The position numbers were made by a program, and so were the translations under genes. A stretch of DNA of 64,000 bases from Solibacillus silvestris (GTDB taxonomy: Bacteria; Bacillota; Bacilli; Bacillales_A; Planococcaceae). The DNA is taken from contig CP014609.1 of the NCBI GenBank assembly GCA_001586195.1, positions 2,144,001 to 2,208,000 on the forward strand, given 5' to 3'. The notes under the pieces are model-generated. The model worked only from the letters and a program-made list of their open reading frames with translations, was not told where the DNA came from and searched no databases. Below are positions 28,127 to 38,203 of this stretch, one piece after another (positions within the stretch are counted from its first letter, which is position 1; each line of letters begins with the position of its first letter).

Positions 28127-28380
28127 AAAAAGGCCCTTTCGTATTTAAAGGACGAAAGAGCCGTGGTGCCACCTTTATTGACTAAATTAATTAGTCCACT
28201 CAAAACTCGTAACGTGAGTGCTACGGCACAGCATTTCCTCTGTGCAGCTAGAAAGTCCATTCATAAAGTACGTTTACCGACTTCCACCAACCGTCAGCTC
28301 TCTATAAAACGCTGCTTTACTACTCTTTTTTCATCATCGCTTTTACTATACTTGCTATTGTATCGTTTCAGCCTGAGTTT
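28127..28380 (-). promoter_or_regulatory. T-box riboswitch of trpE, Trp specifier
   Basis: The minus strand carries AGAGAG, GACGGTTGGTGGAAGTC (Stem I distal), the T-box AGGTGGCACCACGG (28161-28175) and a terminator stem CTCTTTCGT/ACGAAAGGG with a T5 run (28127-28162). The specifier loop reads GAA-TGG-A at 28254-28262, with TGG at 28257-28259: tryptophan. Uncharged tRNA-Trp would switch on trpE-trpG-DUF5071. Confidence 0.93.
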
Positions 28381-28396
28381 TACAAACTATTTTAAA

Positions 28397-29764
28397 TTAA
28401 CTGTAAATATAAAGTTGCCCATGTGATTTTGCATAGTACAGACTCGCATCTGCAAAGGCGGCTAATTGTTCATACGATAATTCTTCTTGTGGAAGTTGAT
28501 CTGAATGGATAAACCCAAAATGAATCGGAATTTCTACGACTCCTGATGTCGAATGAACAACATTCATTCGAAGTTTCTCCTCCAGTTTCATCAACAATTT
28601 AAAAAAGTCCGCTTCGGAAATATTTTGGATAAAGGCTTCCCCTGTATTTTTTGTTAATACATTCACTTTTGCATTATGTTCAAAAATATTCGAATAAATT
28701 GATTCAAATAATGTAAATAACAACTGCTCTGTGAATAAACTGCCGAACAACTCTTCAATTTTGTCCGTTATAAAGCACCAATGAATACAGTAAAGCGCCT
28801 CATTATTTGTAAGTGCCTGTTTTACATATTGGATCGTACTCTCTTTTGAAACAACATGAGGATATTTGATTTTAAGCGCGGTCGTTTCTTCTTCAAAAAA
28901 TAAATCATCATGTATATTCCGTATTTTGCGTATATTTTCCGGCTCTCTTTTGTTCGTTTCAATCAGCTGCTGCATTTCCTCCCTATATCGGAAATGCTTC
29001 ATTAGGCCAAAACGCTCCAGATACCTTTCAACTACCGACAATAATACAAAGTTACGCTGTTTTTCCAACTGTAAAAAAGCCTGCTCAAATAATTTCAGAC
29101 TTTCTTGTCTTTGCCCAGAATTATAGTTTAAAATCGCTTCCGCAAAAAGCAGACTTCCCTCATAGTAAGGATGTTTACCTGTGAGCTGTTGTAAAATGCC
29201 ATGCTTTATCCGATTAAATTCCACGTCATTATTTGTTGATGCATAATAATAGAGTGCTCCAAAATAACCTCGGACGATCGTCGCATTGATTGAAGTTAGT
29301 TTTTGTTTATAAAATTCCGCCAAACGAATGGCGATCGTTGCTTTTTCCGAGTCATTTATATAACGGTACTGTGCCGCCAAATTGAAGTAGTTGATAACGA
29401 CAAGTTCATCATTCTGTAAAAAGTGGGCATATTCAAGCGATTTTTTTGCTGCTTCAATTGATTCATCATGATGTTTTGTAAAGATATGTTCGAGACTGTA
29501 TAAGTAGTAGTAGATCATCTTATTCTCACTGTTTCCATATGTTAAGCAAAGCTTTTCATAATCATCCATGACCGCGTGAAAATTTCGATAGCTGCCTATT
29601 TCAAAATATGCTGAGGCCAAATATTCATAACATAGAAGAGCTTCATCATATCTCTTTTCTTCGAGAGTAGTCGGCAATGTAATTGTGCTAAACTGAATCA
29701 CTTCCATATATTTCAGCTCTATAAATGAATTACGTAAATGTTCGATTTGGTTTAAAATTTTCAT
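28397..29764 (-). CDS. TPR protein with C-terminal degenerate GGDEF-like domain
   Basis: 455 residues from the ATG at 29764. Residues about 1-270 are helical repeats of TPR type (for example ALLCYEYLASAYFEIGSYRNF, QNDELVVINYFNLAAQYRYINDSEKA). The C-terminal ~170 residues end in QLAAFADASLYYAKSHGQLYIYS, the hallmark tail of GGDEF domains, but the GGDEF position reads NTGEAF, so cyclase activity is unlikely. It overlaps its partner upstream by ATGA. Probably a sensor or scaffold; function unknown. Confidence 0.7.
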   Translation of the reverse strand: MKILNQIEHLRNSFIELKYMEVIQFSTITLPTTLEEKRYDEALLCYEYLASAYFEIGSYRNFHAVMDDYEKLCLTYGNSENKMIYYYLYSLEHIFTKHHDESIEAAKKSLEYAHFLQNDELVVINYFNLAAQYRYINDSEKATIAIRLAEFYKQKLTSINATIVRGYFGALYYYASTNNDVEFNRIKHGILQQLTGKHPYYEGSLLFAEAILNYNSGQRQESLKLFEQAFLQLEKQRNFVLLSVVERYLERFGLMKHFRYREEMQQLIETNKREPENIRKIRNIHDDLFFEEETTALKIKYPHVVSKESTIQYVKQALTNNEALYCIHWCFITDKIEELFGSLFTEQLLFTLFESIYSNIFEHNAKVNVLTKNTGEAFIQNISEADFFKLLMKLEEKLRMNVVHSTSGVVEIPIHFGFIHSDQLPQEELSYEQLAAFADASLYYAKSHGQLYIYS

Positions 29765-30402
29765 GATACTCGCCCACCCCAATCATTTATCAATCCAAAT
29801 ACAGCTTCATAAATTTCACTTGCCTCATCAATTGCTTGTTCAAATATAAGTTTGAGTGGCTGTTCATGTTCCTCCATAATTTCCTGCAATTCTTTTACTA
29901 CCGTACTTTGCAATAACGCCAGTTGTTTCGGGTAATTTTCAACTTCTATATATTTCGAATCATAGTAAGGTCGTAAACTTTTATCTTTGAATTCTCTAAG
30001 GGCTAGAAAGTTTATCGCAATTTCTTCATTTTTCTTCATTTTCTCTAAAACAAACTGATCGAGTTTCAAATAAATATATATCGCACAGATAAATGCCAGT
30101 TTATCGTTCTCATATAACGCAAGCTGAATATAACGTTTTATTTGAAAGTTTTTAATTCTATCTAGTAAATAATTCCGCATTGGATAAATCATAATGTTTT
30201 CGGGATGAGCAATACGGTCAGCCTCTTCTGTATTCAGTAAATACCAAATATCAAATATTATGATAGAACGCTGGTATGAATCCTCACTGAAAGGTAGTAT
30301 TAACGTGAACAAGTCAAGTTCATCTATCAATTGTTGAAATTGGCACATTTTTTCATCAGAAATTAAAAACATGCAATCTGCTACATCTATTTTAGCGTCC
30401 AT
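29761..30402 (-). CDS. Unknown helical protein coupled to the TPR-GGDEF-like protein
   Basis: 213 residues, no signal peptide or membrane helix, predicted mostly helical, rich in Glu/Ile/Leu/Tyr. GAGGTGGG precedes the ATG. No family recognised. Translation is coupled (ATGA) to the TPR/degenerate GGDEF gene, so the products may act together. Confidence 0.65.
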   Translation of the reverse strand: MDAKIDVADCMFLISDEKMCQFQQLIDELDLFTLILPFSEDSYQRSIIIFDIWYLLNTEEADRIAHPENIMIYPMRNYLLDRIKNFQIKRYIQLALYENDKLAFICAIYIYLKLDQFVLEKMKKNEEIAINFLALREFKDKSLRPYYDSKYIEVENYPKQLALLQSTVVKELQEIMEEHEQPLKLIFEQAIDEASEIYEAVFGLINDWGGRVS

Positions 30403-30489
30403 GTAAAATATCCCACCTCAAATAACTGTCAGTTTCATCCATCATATCATAAACTTATAGCTGTGAAGTATTTCATTTCGTTATCATTT

Positions 30490-30541
30490 TATTAAAAAAA
30501 GTGATGTGCTGGAAACTTCTTTTCCAGCACATCACTTTTCA
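30490..30541 (-). terminator. Terminator of the yrrB gene
   Basis: Long perfect stem AAAAGTGATGTGCTGGAA with its complement, flanked by A and T runs. Confidence 0.9.
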
Positions 30542-30560
30542 TCTTTTCGGGAGAAAATGT

Positions 30561-31226
30561 TTAGTTCGAACGTTGGCAAATCATATCATATAAATACTTA
30601 GCTTGTTCAAATTCAGGCTGCAATGTAAAAGCCTGTTTCAAATGATACTTTGCTTTATCGGTATCTGTTGTAGCTACCGCGTATAATACACCTAAATTAT
30701 AATGCGCATCTGCATTATTCCAGTCTTCTTCAATAACAAATTCCAGCTCCGGCTTCGCAAAATCGAACATTTCCAAAGAGCAGAGCAAAATTCCGTATGC
30801 TAAACGAATTTGCAGATCTTTTGGCGCAAGCTCTGCCGCACGCTGCATAAATGGCAGGGCCAACTTGAATTGCTGTTCCCGCTCAAAAGATTTAGCCAGC
30901 ATATAATAGGCATCTGCCCCTTCGATTCCGTAATCGATCGATTTTTGATATAGTTTTGCTGCTTCTGTATAGCGCTCAGCTTCGTAGTATAAATTTGCCA
31001 ATCCGTAATACGCTGTAGCAGCTTTTTCGTCTACTGTAATCGCCTTTTGGAAAAAACGTTCAGCACGTTCAATATCCCCCATTGCCGCAAGCAATGTACC
31101 GAAGTTCACATAGCCAATCGCATCGTTCGGCTGTGCTTCAATTGCCTGTGTAAAAGCTTGTGCAGCTTCTTCATAACGCTTTTCCTGGAATGCTTTAATC
31201 CCGATTTCATTATAGTTTGTATCCAT
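30561..31226 (-). CDS. yrrB: TPR repeat protein (YrrB type)
   Basis: 221 residues, about six tetratricopeptide repeats (for example AAQAFTQAIEAQPNDAIGYVNFGTLLAAMGDIERAE). In B. subtilis YrrB lies in the same place after trmU and is thought to scaffold proteins. No catalytic domain. A hairpin without a T run lies between it and mnmA. Confidence 0.87.
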   Translation of the reverse strand: MDTNYNEIGIKAFQEKRYEEAAQAFTQAIEAQPNDAIGYVNFGTLLAAMGDIERAERFFQKAITVDEKAATAYYGLANLYYEAERYTEAAKLYQKSIDYGIEGADAYYMLAKSFEREQQFKLALPFMQRAAELAPKDLQIRLAYGILLCSLEMFDFAKPELEFVIEEDWNNADAHYNLGVLYAVATTDTDKAKYHLKQAFTLQPEFEQAKYLYDMICQRSN

Positions 31227-31283
31227 TATGTCACCTCTATAAATATGTATAGACGCTCATTTTTAATGAACGTCTATCGTCTA

Positions 31284-32402
<1,119 letters not shown>

Positions 32403-32461
32403 TTACTATTCACCTTTTCTTAGACAAATCGCGTAAAAGGCGCGAAGTCTTTCTTATAAAT

Positions 32462-33607
32462 TTACGAAGTTAGACGTTTCACAATTTCAGCAGTACGCTT
32501 ACCTGCTTCTCGCACTAACTCATCTGTTAATCCTAACCCAAAACTGAAACGAATGGAACTACGAAGCTCAGGGGCGTTCTGTCCATACATTGCAACAAGT
32601 ACATGGGACGGATCAATCGAACCTGCTGTACAAGCAGAACCGCTGGATACGAGTACGCCGGCCATATCCAAATTGATTAAAAATGATTCAACATCCGTCC
32701 CGGGGAAAGTCACATTCAATACATGCGGTAAAACGCTCGTTTGATGACCATTCAGATGAAAATCAATATTCGCCTGCTGGAACTGTTCGATTAAAATATT
32801 TTTGAAACCATAATACTGCTCCATACGCTGTTGTGAAGACTGTCCTGCTAACTCGGCAGCTTTTGCAAAAGCAATCACAGCCGGGACATTTTCGGTACCT
32901 GCACGGCGTTTTTTCTCCTGTGATCCACCATAAAGGATATTTGTCAGTTTGACTCCTGTTTTTGCATATAAAAAGCCGATTCCTTTGGGACCGTTAATTT
33001 TATGCGCCGAAACACTTAGTAAGTCAACGTGAAGTGCTTCAACATCCATTTTTTCCAGTCCAAATGCTTGTACAGCATCTGTATGAAATGTTGCGGTATG
33101 TTCTTTTAATATCGCACCAATTTCTGCAATAGGCTGGATTGTGCCGACTTCATTGTTACCATACATAATCGTCACTAAAATCGTATCGTCACGTAAAGCC
33201 TCTTTTACCTGTTCAGCGCGGATACGTCCCGTTTGATCAACTGGTAAATACGTCACCGTGAAACCTTCTTTTTCAAGCTTTTCACACGCATGTAAAACGG
33301 CATGGTGTTCAATTGCGGTTGTGATAATATGTTTACCTTCTTTTTGGCGCGCATACGCTGTTCCAAAGATGGCCATATTATCGGCTTCTGTTCCTCCGCT
33401 TGTAAAAATAATTTCAGAGGGCTTCGCATTTAATTTGGCTGCCAAACTAGCCCGAGATTCATCCAGTGCTTTACGTGCACTGCGTCCAACTGTATGAATA
33501 CTTGATGCATTACCGCTTTCCTCTGCCATTGCACGTGCCATTACATCAATTACTTCCGATGCAATTGGCGAAGTAGCGGCATGATCAAGATAAATTGAAT
33601 TTTTCAA
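32462..33607 (-). CDS. yrvO: Cysteine desulfurase (YrvO type)
   Basis: 381 residues. PLP enzyme that takes sulfur from cysteine. PLP Lys in SVSAHKINGPKGIG, substrate His in TAIEHHAVLH, active Cys in SSGSACTAGS. Its position between cymR and mnmA indicates tRNA thiolation rather than general Fe-S assembly. Confidence 0.94.
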   Translation of the reverse strand: MKNSIYLDHAATSPIASEVIDVMARAMAEESGNASSIHTVGRSARKALDESRASLAAKLNAKPSEIIFTSGGTEADNMAIFGTAYARQKEGKHIITTAIEHHAVLHACEKLEKEGFTVTYLPVDQTGRIRAEQVKEALRDDTILVTIMYGNNEVGTIQPIAEIGAILKEHTATFHTDAVQAFGLEKMDVEALHVDLLSVSAHKINGPKGIGFLYAKTGVKLTNILYGGSQEKKRRAGTENVPAVIAFAKAAELAGQSSQQRMEQYYGFKNILIEQFQQANIDFHLNGHQTSVLPHVLNVTFPGTDVESFLINLDMAGVLVSSGSACTAGSIDPSHVLVAMYGQNAPELRSSIRFSFGLGLTDELVREAGKRTAEIVKRLTS

Positions 33608-33631
33608 ACTAACTAACTCCTTTAAATAACA

Positions 33632-34051
33632 CTAAATGTAAAACATGTAACCGTCAGATACTTCATTATTCGTATATTTTGCCAAATCATCAATCGTCGT
33701 TGTATCCAATACATTTTTTACTGCATCCCGAATACGCATCCACAGTTCACGCTGTGGCGCTTCCTCGTTTTCAATTCCTTCAACCGGCTGGATCGGGCCT
33801 TCCAATACGCGGATGACATCAGCAGCCGAAATTTCATTAGGTTTATGTGCCAACATATAGCCGCCGTATGCACCACGAACACTTTTTACTAGGCCTGCAT
33901 TGCGGAGTGGAGACACTAACTGCTCTAAATACGCTTCAGATAAATCTTTATCCGCAGCAATTTGTCGCAACGGAATCGGTCCTTCACCATAATGCTTTGC
34001 CAATTCAATCATAATCGTTAAACCGTAACGCCCTTTAGTCGATATTTTCAT
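33632..34051 (-). CDS. cymR: Rrf2-family regulator CymR
   Basis: 139 residues. Winged helix with MKISTKGRYGLTIMIELA and LEQLVSPLRNAGLVKSVRGAYGGY. It lacks the three-Cys cluster motif of IscR, in line with CymR, the cysteine-metabolism repressor that acts with CysK. Adjacent to the cysteine desulfurase gene, as in B. subtilis. Confidence 0.92.
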   Translation of the reverse strand: MKISTKGRYGLTIMIELAKHYGEGPIPLRQIAADKDLSEAYLEQLVSPLRNAGLVKSVRGAYGGYMLAHKPNEISAADVIRVLEGPIQPVEGIENEEAPQRELWMRIRDAVKNVLDTTTIDDLAKYTNNEVSDGYMFYI

Positions 34052-34184
34052 CGTTACACCTCTTATTTTCTAGTCCTATAATATTATTCATTATAACACA
34101 ACTCCTTTTAAACCACTCGGAAATACTTTATGATAATTAACAATAACCAATTTATTTAACTGAAAAGAAAAGGAGCGAAAAATT

Positions 34185-35465
34185 ATGCAAAATGAACCGC
34201 TCGCCTATAAAATGAGACCTCGTACAATTCATGAAATTGTCGGGCAACAGCATATTATTGGATCAGCAACACCATTGTTTAGAATGATTGAAAAAGGACA
34301 TGTACCTTCGATGTTGCTATACGGACCTCCGGGAGTTGGAAAAACATCGATTGCCAATGCCATTGCCGGGAGTTCGAAACTTCCGTTCTTTGCATTGAAC
34401 GCAACACATGCTGGGAAGAAAGATATTGAGCAAATCGTTATGGACGCGCGTATGAGCGGTAAAGTCCTCTTATTTTTAGATGAAATCCACCGCTTCAACA
34501 AACTTCAGCAAGATACATTGCTGCCGCATGTGGAAAACGGTTCAATCGTCTTAATCGGGGCAACAACGGAAAACCCGTTCCATGATGTAAACCCTGCCAT
34601 CCGTTCGCGCTGCGGGGAAATATTACAATTGGAACGCTTAACAGGCGATGATATCATTCAACTACTCAATCAGGCATTGGCAGATAAAGAACGTGGACTT
34701 GGACATTTAGAAATTGATATAACCGAACAGCAAATCGAAAAAATTGCCAATGCTTCCAACGGAGATGCCAGAAAAGCACTAACCCTTTTGGAATCGGTCT
34801 ATTATGCTTCAGATGAAAAAGACGGAGTAACTATTATCAACGATAATGCGATCGACGCACTTGCAAAAAGAATTGGGGTTTTTGGGGATAAAGGGGGCTC
34901 TCATTTCTATAACTTATTGTCTGCCCTTCAAAAATCGGTACGAGGCAGCGATCCAAATGCTGCGCTCTATTATTTGGCTCATTTACTCGAAAATGGGGAC
35001 TTAGTTGCAGTATGTCGAAGACTGCTCGTCATGGCCTATGAAGATATCGGACTTGCGAATCCTAGTGTCGGAGCACATGTGCAGGCAGCGACGGAAGCTG
35101 CCGTGAAACTCGGGTTGCCGGAAGCACGCATACCACTTGCAACCGCTGTCGTTGAAATGTGTTTATCGGACAAATCGAATTCAGCCTATAAAGCATTGGA
35201 TTCAGCGATTGCAGCAATTCATGAAGGGAAAACCGGTGATATACCGAACCATCTAAAAGATGCTCATTATGCGGGTGCGGCAGAACTCGGTCATGTCGGT
35301 TACAAATACCCTCATGATTCCCCTATTGGAACATTTGGTGGCTGGGTGCAACAGCAATATTTACCGGATGAATTGGCAGGTACCGAATTTTATAAGCCCG
35401 TCATAGCAGGTGAAGAAAAAAGAATGGCCGCTATATATGAGAAGCTAAAATCCTTTAAGAAATAA
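34185..35465 (+). CDS. rarA: Replication-associated recombination protein RarA (MgsA)
   Basis: 426 residues. AAA+ clamp-loader-like ATPase acting at stalled forks. Walker A GPPGVGKTS, Walker B LFLDEIHRFNK, sensor ATTENPFHDVNPAIRSRC. AAAAGGAGCG precedes the ATG. Divergent from cymR (yrvN-cymR order of B. subtilis). Confidence 0.95.
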   Translation: MQNEPLAYKMRPRTIHEIVGQQHIIGSATPLFRMIEKGHVPSMLLYGPPGVGKTSIANAIAGSSKLPFFALNATHAGKKDIEQIVMDARMSGKVLLFLDEIHRFNKLQQDTLLPHVENGSIVLIGATTENPFHDVNPAIRSRCGEILQLERLTGDDIIQLLNQALADKERGLGHLEIDITEQQIEKIANASNGDARKALTLLESVYYASDEKDGVTIINDNAIDALAKRIGVFGDKGGSHFYNLLSALQKSVRGSDPNAALYYLAHLLENGDLVAVCRRLLVMAYEDIGLANPSVGAHVQAATEAAVKLGLPEARIPLATAVVEMCLSDKSNSAYKALDSAIAAIHEGKTGDIPNHLKDAHYAGAAELGHVGYKYPHDSPIGTFGGWVQQQYLPDELAGTEFYKPVIAGEEKRMAAIYEKLKSFKK

Positions 35466-35482
35466 AAGACAATTTATAACGA

Positions 35483-35528
35483 ATACAAAAAGAGTCATTT
35501 TCAAATCAATGAAAATGACTCTTTTATA
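35483..35528. terminator. Bidirectional terminator between rarA and the following gene
   Basis: AAAAGAGTCATTTTC/GAAAATGACTCTTTT stem between convergent genes. Confidence 0.87.
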
Positions 35529-35530
35529 TT

Positions 35531-36025
35531 TTACTTTTCGTATGACTCTGCAAATTTCTTAAATGCTTTAATACACTGCTCCACATTGTCGGCAACAGTC
35601 AGCTTAACTTCTTCACCGCTTAACTGGTAAATACTCTTTTGAATCTCCGAAAGCAATTCTTCATTATTTTCAGTATGCGCGTTTGGAATACAGCTCGCAC
35701 TTAACTCATAAAACTTACTCACATGTGCACGTGCATCCATATCATCTTCCGCAATTAAGTTGGCATGCGCTAAACCGGTAAAGTATAAAAGTTTTGAAGC
35801 AATATCCATATAAAGCGTCCAATAAGTAGTGCTTGATGGCAGTTCCCCGTCATTTTTAGCAATGAAATAATTAAAATTATTCGCTACTTTGTGCAATAAT
35901 CCATCAAGCTGCTCAAAAGCTTTCGACCAATTTGGTTTTGTATCGATATTTTCAAAAACGATTGTATCCATCTTCAACTGCAGACTCGGCAAATTCAATA
36001 AATCATTTTTCATTTCGATTGTCAT
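35531..36025 (-). CDS. Uncharacterised cytoplasmic protein
   Basis: 164 residues from the ATG at 36025, nine bases after AAGGAGG; an ORF extending further upstream is unlikely to be used. Mostly helical and acidic, no signal or membrane segment. No family recognised. Single gene convergent with rarA. Confidence 0.65.
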   Translation of the reverse strand: MTIEMKNDLLNLPSLQLKMDTIVFENIDTKPNWSKAFEQLDGLLHKVANNFNYFIAKNDGELPSSTTYWTLYMDIASKLLYFTGLAHANLIAEDDMDARAHVSKFYELSASCIPNAHTENNEELLSEIQKSIYQLSGEEVKLTVADNVEQCIKAFKKFAESYEK

Positions 36026-36169
36026 TCTATCGTTCCTCCTTGCATCCCCATGCATATTATCAATACACTCTAACTATAGCAAAAAAAAGGAATTTTTCTT
36101 AAAAAACGAAAAAATCATTAAAATCCTGCCATATTTTTGCCATAATTATTCTCTTAATAGAATATTATG

Positions 36170-36574
36170 TCATTTGCCATTTAAAGATTCACCCGTCAAA
36201 CGGGAAAAGTACTTTTCATACAATAACTTCTCTATATTTATATAGTCGTTTTTAAATACAACCATCTCACCCAGTTTATAGATTTTAACGGAAGGGCCTG
36301 AACTGTAAAAAAACCAGTTAAATGATTCAATCCATACATCTAAATTTTTTTCATCATTGCTCAAAAATAATTGCTTTTCTTTTATTACATTCGCCATTTT
36401 CCAGAAACCTTCACTTAGCTTGAAGTTTTTCGTTAAAAAATCATATTCAGGTTCAACAATATGATCGGTGTCATAAATGTGAATCGTATTTAAATCGGCA
36501 TCAATTGCAATTTCCACTGAGCCGATCACATCATGTAAATTCAAACCCCGGTATTCCAATTGTTGTATGACCAT
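36170..36574 (-). CDS. Uncharacterised protein
   Basis: 134 residues behind GGAGC. N-terminal half has strand-like segments (GSVEIAIDADLNTIHIYD), C-terminal half is helical with many aromatic residues. No motif recognised. No ribosomal or regulatory context helps. AT-rich flanks on both sides. Confidence 0.6.
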   Translation of the reverse strand: MVIQQLEYRGLNLHDVIGSVEIAIDADLNTIHIYDTDHIVEPEYDFLTKNFKLSEGFWKMANVIKEKQLFLSNDEKNLDVWIESFNWFFYSSGPSVKIYKLGEMVVFKNDYINIEKLLYEKYFSRLTGESLNGK

Positions 36575-36893
36575 TTCTTAAGCTCCATTTCTTAAACATT
36601 TTTATTGTTTTATCACAATAATATTGTATTCCATTTAATGAATAACCATTCATGACAAAACCACTTTATGAGGAAATTTTTGTATAAACTAATATAAGTA
36701 TGTAATTTAATACGCAATAATTTGATTAACGGAAAGATAAATTTGATGGTTCATTAATTGTCTAATGACGTTTTAGATGTAAAAACAACGTTTAAATCAG
36801 TAAATATCATTTAACAATTCCTCAATAAAAAAGATGTGTTAAAAGGTTTCGGAATCCCTTTTACACATCCTTTCATTTATGGAAGTTTACGAA
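36575..36893. other. AT-rich intergenic stretch
   Basis: No ORF with a ribosome site and no recognisable RNA. The only structured element is the tcdA terminator at 36825-36875. Confidence 0.6.
36825..36875 (-). terminator. Terminator of tcdA
   Basis: GATGTGTTAAAAGG/CCTTTTACACATC stem with a T run on the minus strand. Confidence 0.85.
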
Positions 36894-37655
36894 TTACCCT
36901 TGAACACGTTTAATTTCGATATCTTTTAAAATCGTATTAATAACCCAGCTTGCTGCAATTAATCCGGCAACAGATGGTACGAATGCATTTGATGAAGGTG
37001 GTAATTGTGCTTTGCGGATTTCCGCTTCAGGCTTTCCTACATATTGTGCAACGTCCGGACGTACGACAATTGGGGATTCGTCTGAAAATACAACAGTTAC
37101 ACCTTTTTTAATGCCTTCTTTACGCAGTTTTGTACGGATTACTTTTGCTAGTGGATCTGTATGCGTTTTTGAAATATCGGCAATTTGGAATCGTGTAGGA
37201 TCCATTTTATTGGCAGCACCCATGCTTGAGATAATTGGAATGTTGCGTTTTAAACATTCTTTCATAATATGGATTTTGTACATAACTGTATCGGATGCAT
37301 CGATTACATAATCAATTCCTTGTGCGAAAAACTGTTCATATGTTTCTTCTGTATAAAACATATGCATATCAATTACTTCACACTCCGGGTTAATATCTGC
37401 AATCCGTTCTTTCATAATAGCGGACTTTGATTTTCCAACTGTTGATAGATATGCAACTAATTGACGATTGACATTCGTAATATCCACATTATCTTTATCT
37501 ACTAATATGATACGGCCAATCCCGCTGCGTGCACATGCTTCTGCCGCAAACGAGCCTACACCGCCTACACCTAAAATTGCGACTGTCGTTTCTTTCAGCT
37601 TTTCTAACCCTTCTGTTCCAATAGCTAACTCGTTTCGTGAAAATTGATGTAACAT
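36894..37655 (-). CDS. tcdA: tRNA threonylcarbamoyladenosine dehydratase (TcdA/CsdL, YrvM)
   Basis: 253 residues. E1/ThiF-fold ATP enzyme that cyclises t6A37 of tRNA. Nucleotide loop GVGGVGSFAAEACARSG, DKDNVDITNVNRQ, and DASDTVMYK. Same place as yrvM in B. subtilis, beside the 6S RNA gene and aspS. Confidence 0.93.
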   Translation of the reverse strand: MLHQFSRNELAIGTEGLEKLKETTVAILGVGGVGSFAAEACARSGIGRIILVDKDNVDITNVNRQLVAYLSTVGKSKSAIMKERIADINPECEVIDMHMFYTEETYEQFFAQGIDYVIDASDTVMYKIHIMKECLKRNIPIISSMGAANKMDPTRFQIADISKTHTDPLAKVIRTKLRKEGIKKGVTVVFSDESPIVVRPDVAQYVGKPEAEIRKAQLPPSSNAFVPSVAGLIAASWVINTILKDIEIKRVQG

Positions 37656-37800
37656 CTAATTTTACCCCTCAATCTTTATCATTCTACTAGGCATTATAAC
37701 GACATCATATACGAGATGCAAGCAACAATCTAATGACAGAAAGCAGCATTTTCCATAATATCATTTCAGGAATGCTCAAATTCCAGTTATTATAACAAAA

Positions 37801-37840
37801 TAAAAATACTCTTCTACATAAAAGTAGAAGAGTAAAATTA
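37801..37840 (-). terminator. Terminator downstream of 6S RNA
   Basis: TACTCTTCTACTTTTATGTAGAAGAGTA hairpin followed by TTTTTA on the minus strand, just 3' of the RNA. Read as stem TACTCTTCTAC/GTAGAAGAGTA. Confidence 0.82.
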
Positions 37841-37845
37841 GAAAT

Positions 37846-38048
37846 GGACGAATCCCAAAAATGCCGTCTTGCTACAACATCGTTTTGATCCCGCGTCTAT
37901 AGCAAGGGGGTGCACTAATCGCAGCGTTAAACTTCCCGCTCCAAATGGGGCATGTTTGCTTCTACGGTAATAGTAGCTCCCAACGATTTATTGTTCGGTC
38001 AAAAGTGTTTAGTAACAAATATAGCGACGAACACATCAGGATTCGTAT
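37846..38048 (-). ncRNA. bsrA: 6S RNA (6S-1/BsrA type)
   Basis: About 201 nt, the length of B. subtilis 6S-1. The ends pair (ACGAATCC near 38047 with GGATTCGT near 37848). The 5' part has CCTGATGTGTT and CTTTTGACCGAAC; the plus strand at 37993 reads GTTCGGTCAAAA, identical to the start of the known B. subtilis 6S-1 pRNA as I recall it. It lies between aspS and yrvM/tcdA as in B. subtilis. It binds the housekeeping polymerase holoenzyme as an open-promoter mimic. Exact ends are inferred. Confidence 0.9.
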
Positions 38049-38055
38049 TAGTGTT

Positions 38056-38084
38056 ATATTAACACCAATATTCTGATTATTCAA
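38056..38084 (-). promoter_or_regulatory. SigA-type promoter of 6S RNA
   Basis: TTGAAT (38079-38084) and TAATAT (38056-38061) separated by exactly 17 bp on the minus strand, placing the start near 38048, where the RNA's closing stem begins. Confidence 0.8.
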
Positions 38085-38163
38085 TCGAAAACATTCCATT
38101 CTTATAAATTATTAAAATTGTACTAATTTTTTAGAATAATATGGTTCCAATTTACTTTATAAA

Positions 38164-38202
38164 GAAAAGGTACTTCTTCCCGTGAGAAGAAGTACCTTAA
38201 CA
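38164..38202 (-). terminator. Terminator of hisS-aspS
   Basis: AAGGTACTTCTT/AAGAAGTACCTT stem directly after the aspS stop, T-rich 3' side on the minus strand. Confidence 0.85.
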
Positions 38203-38203
38203 T

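Noticed and set aside
31249-31278. Hairpin TAGACG-TCATT/AATGA-CGTCTA between mnmA and yrrB as a terminator.
   Set aside because: No T run follows; may be a processing or spacer structure.
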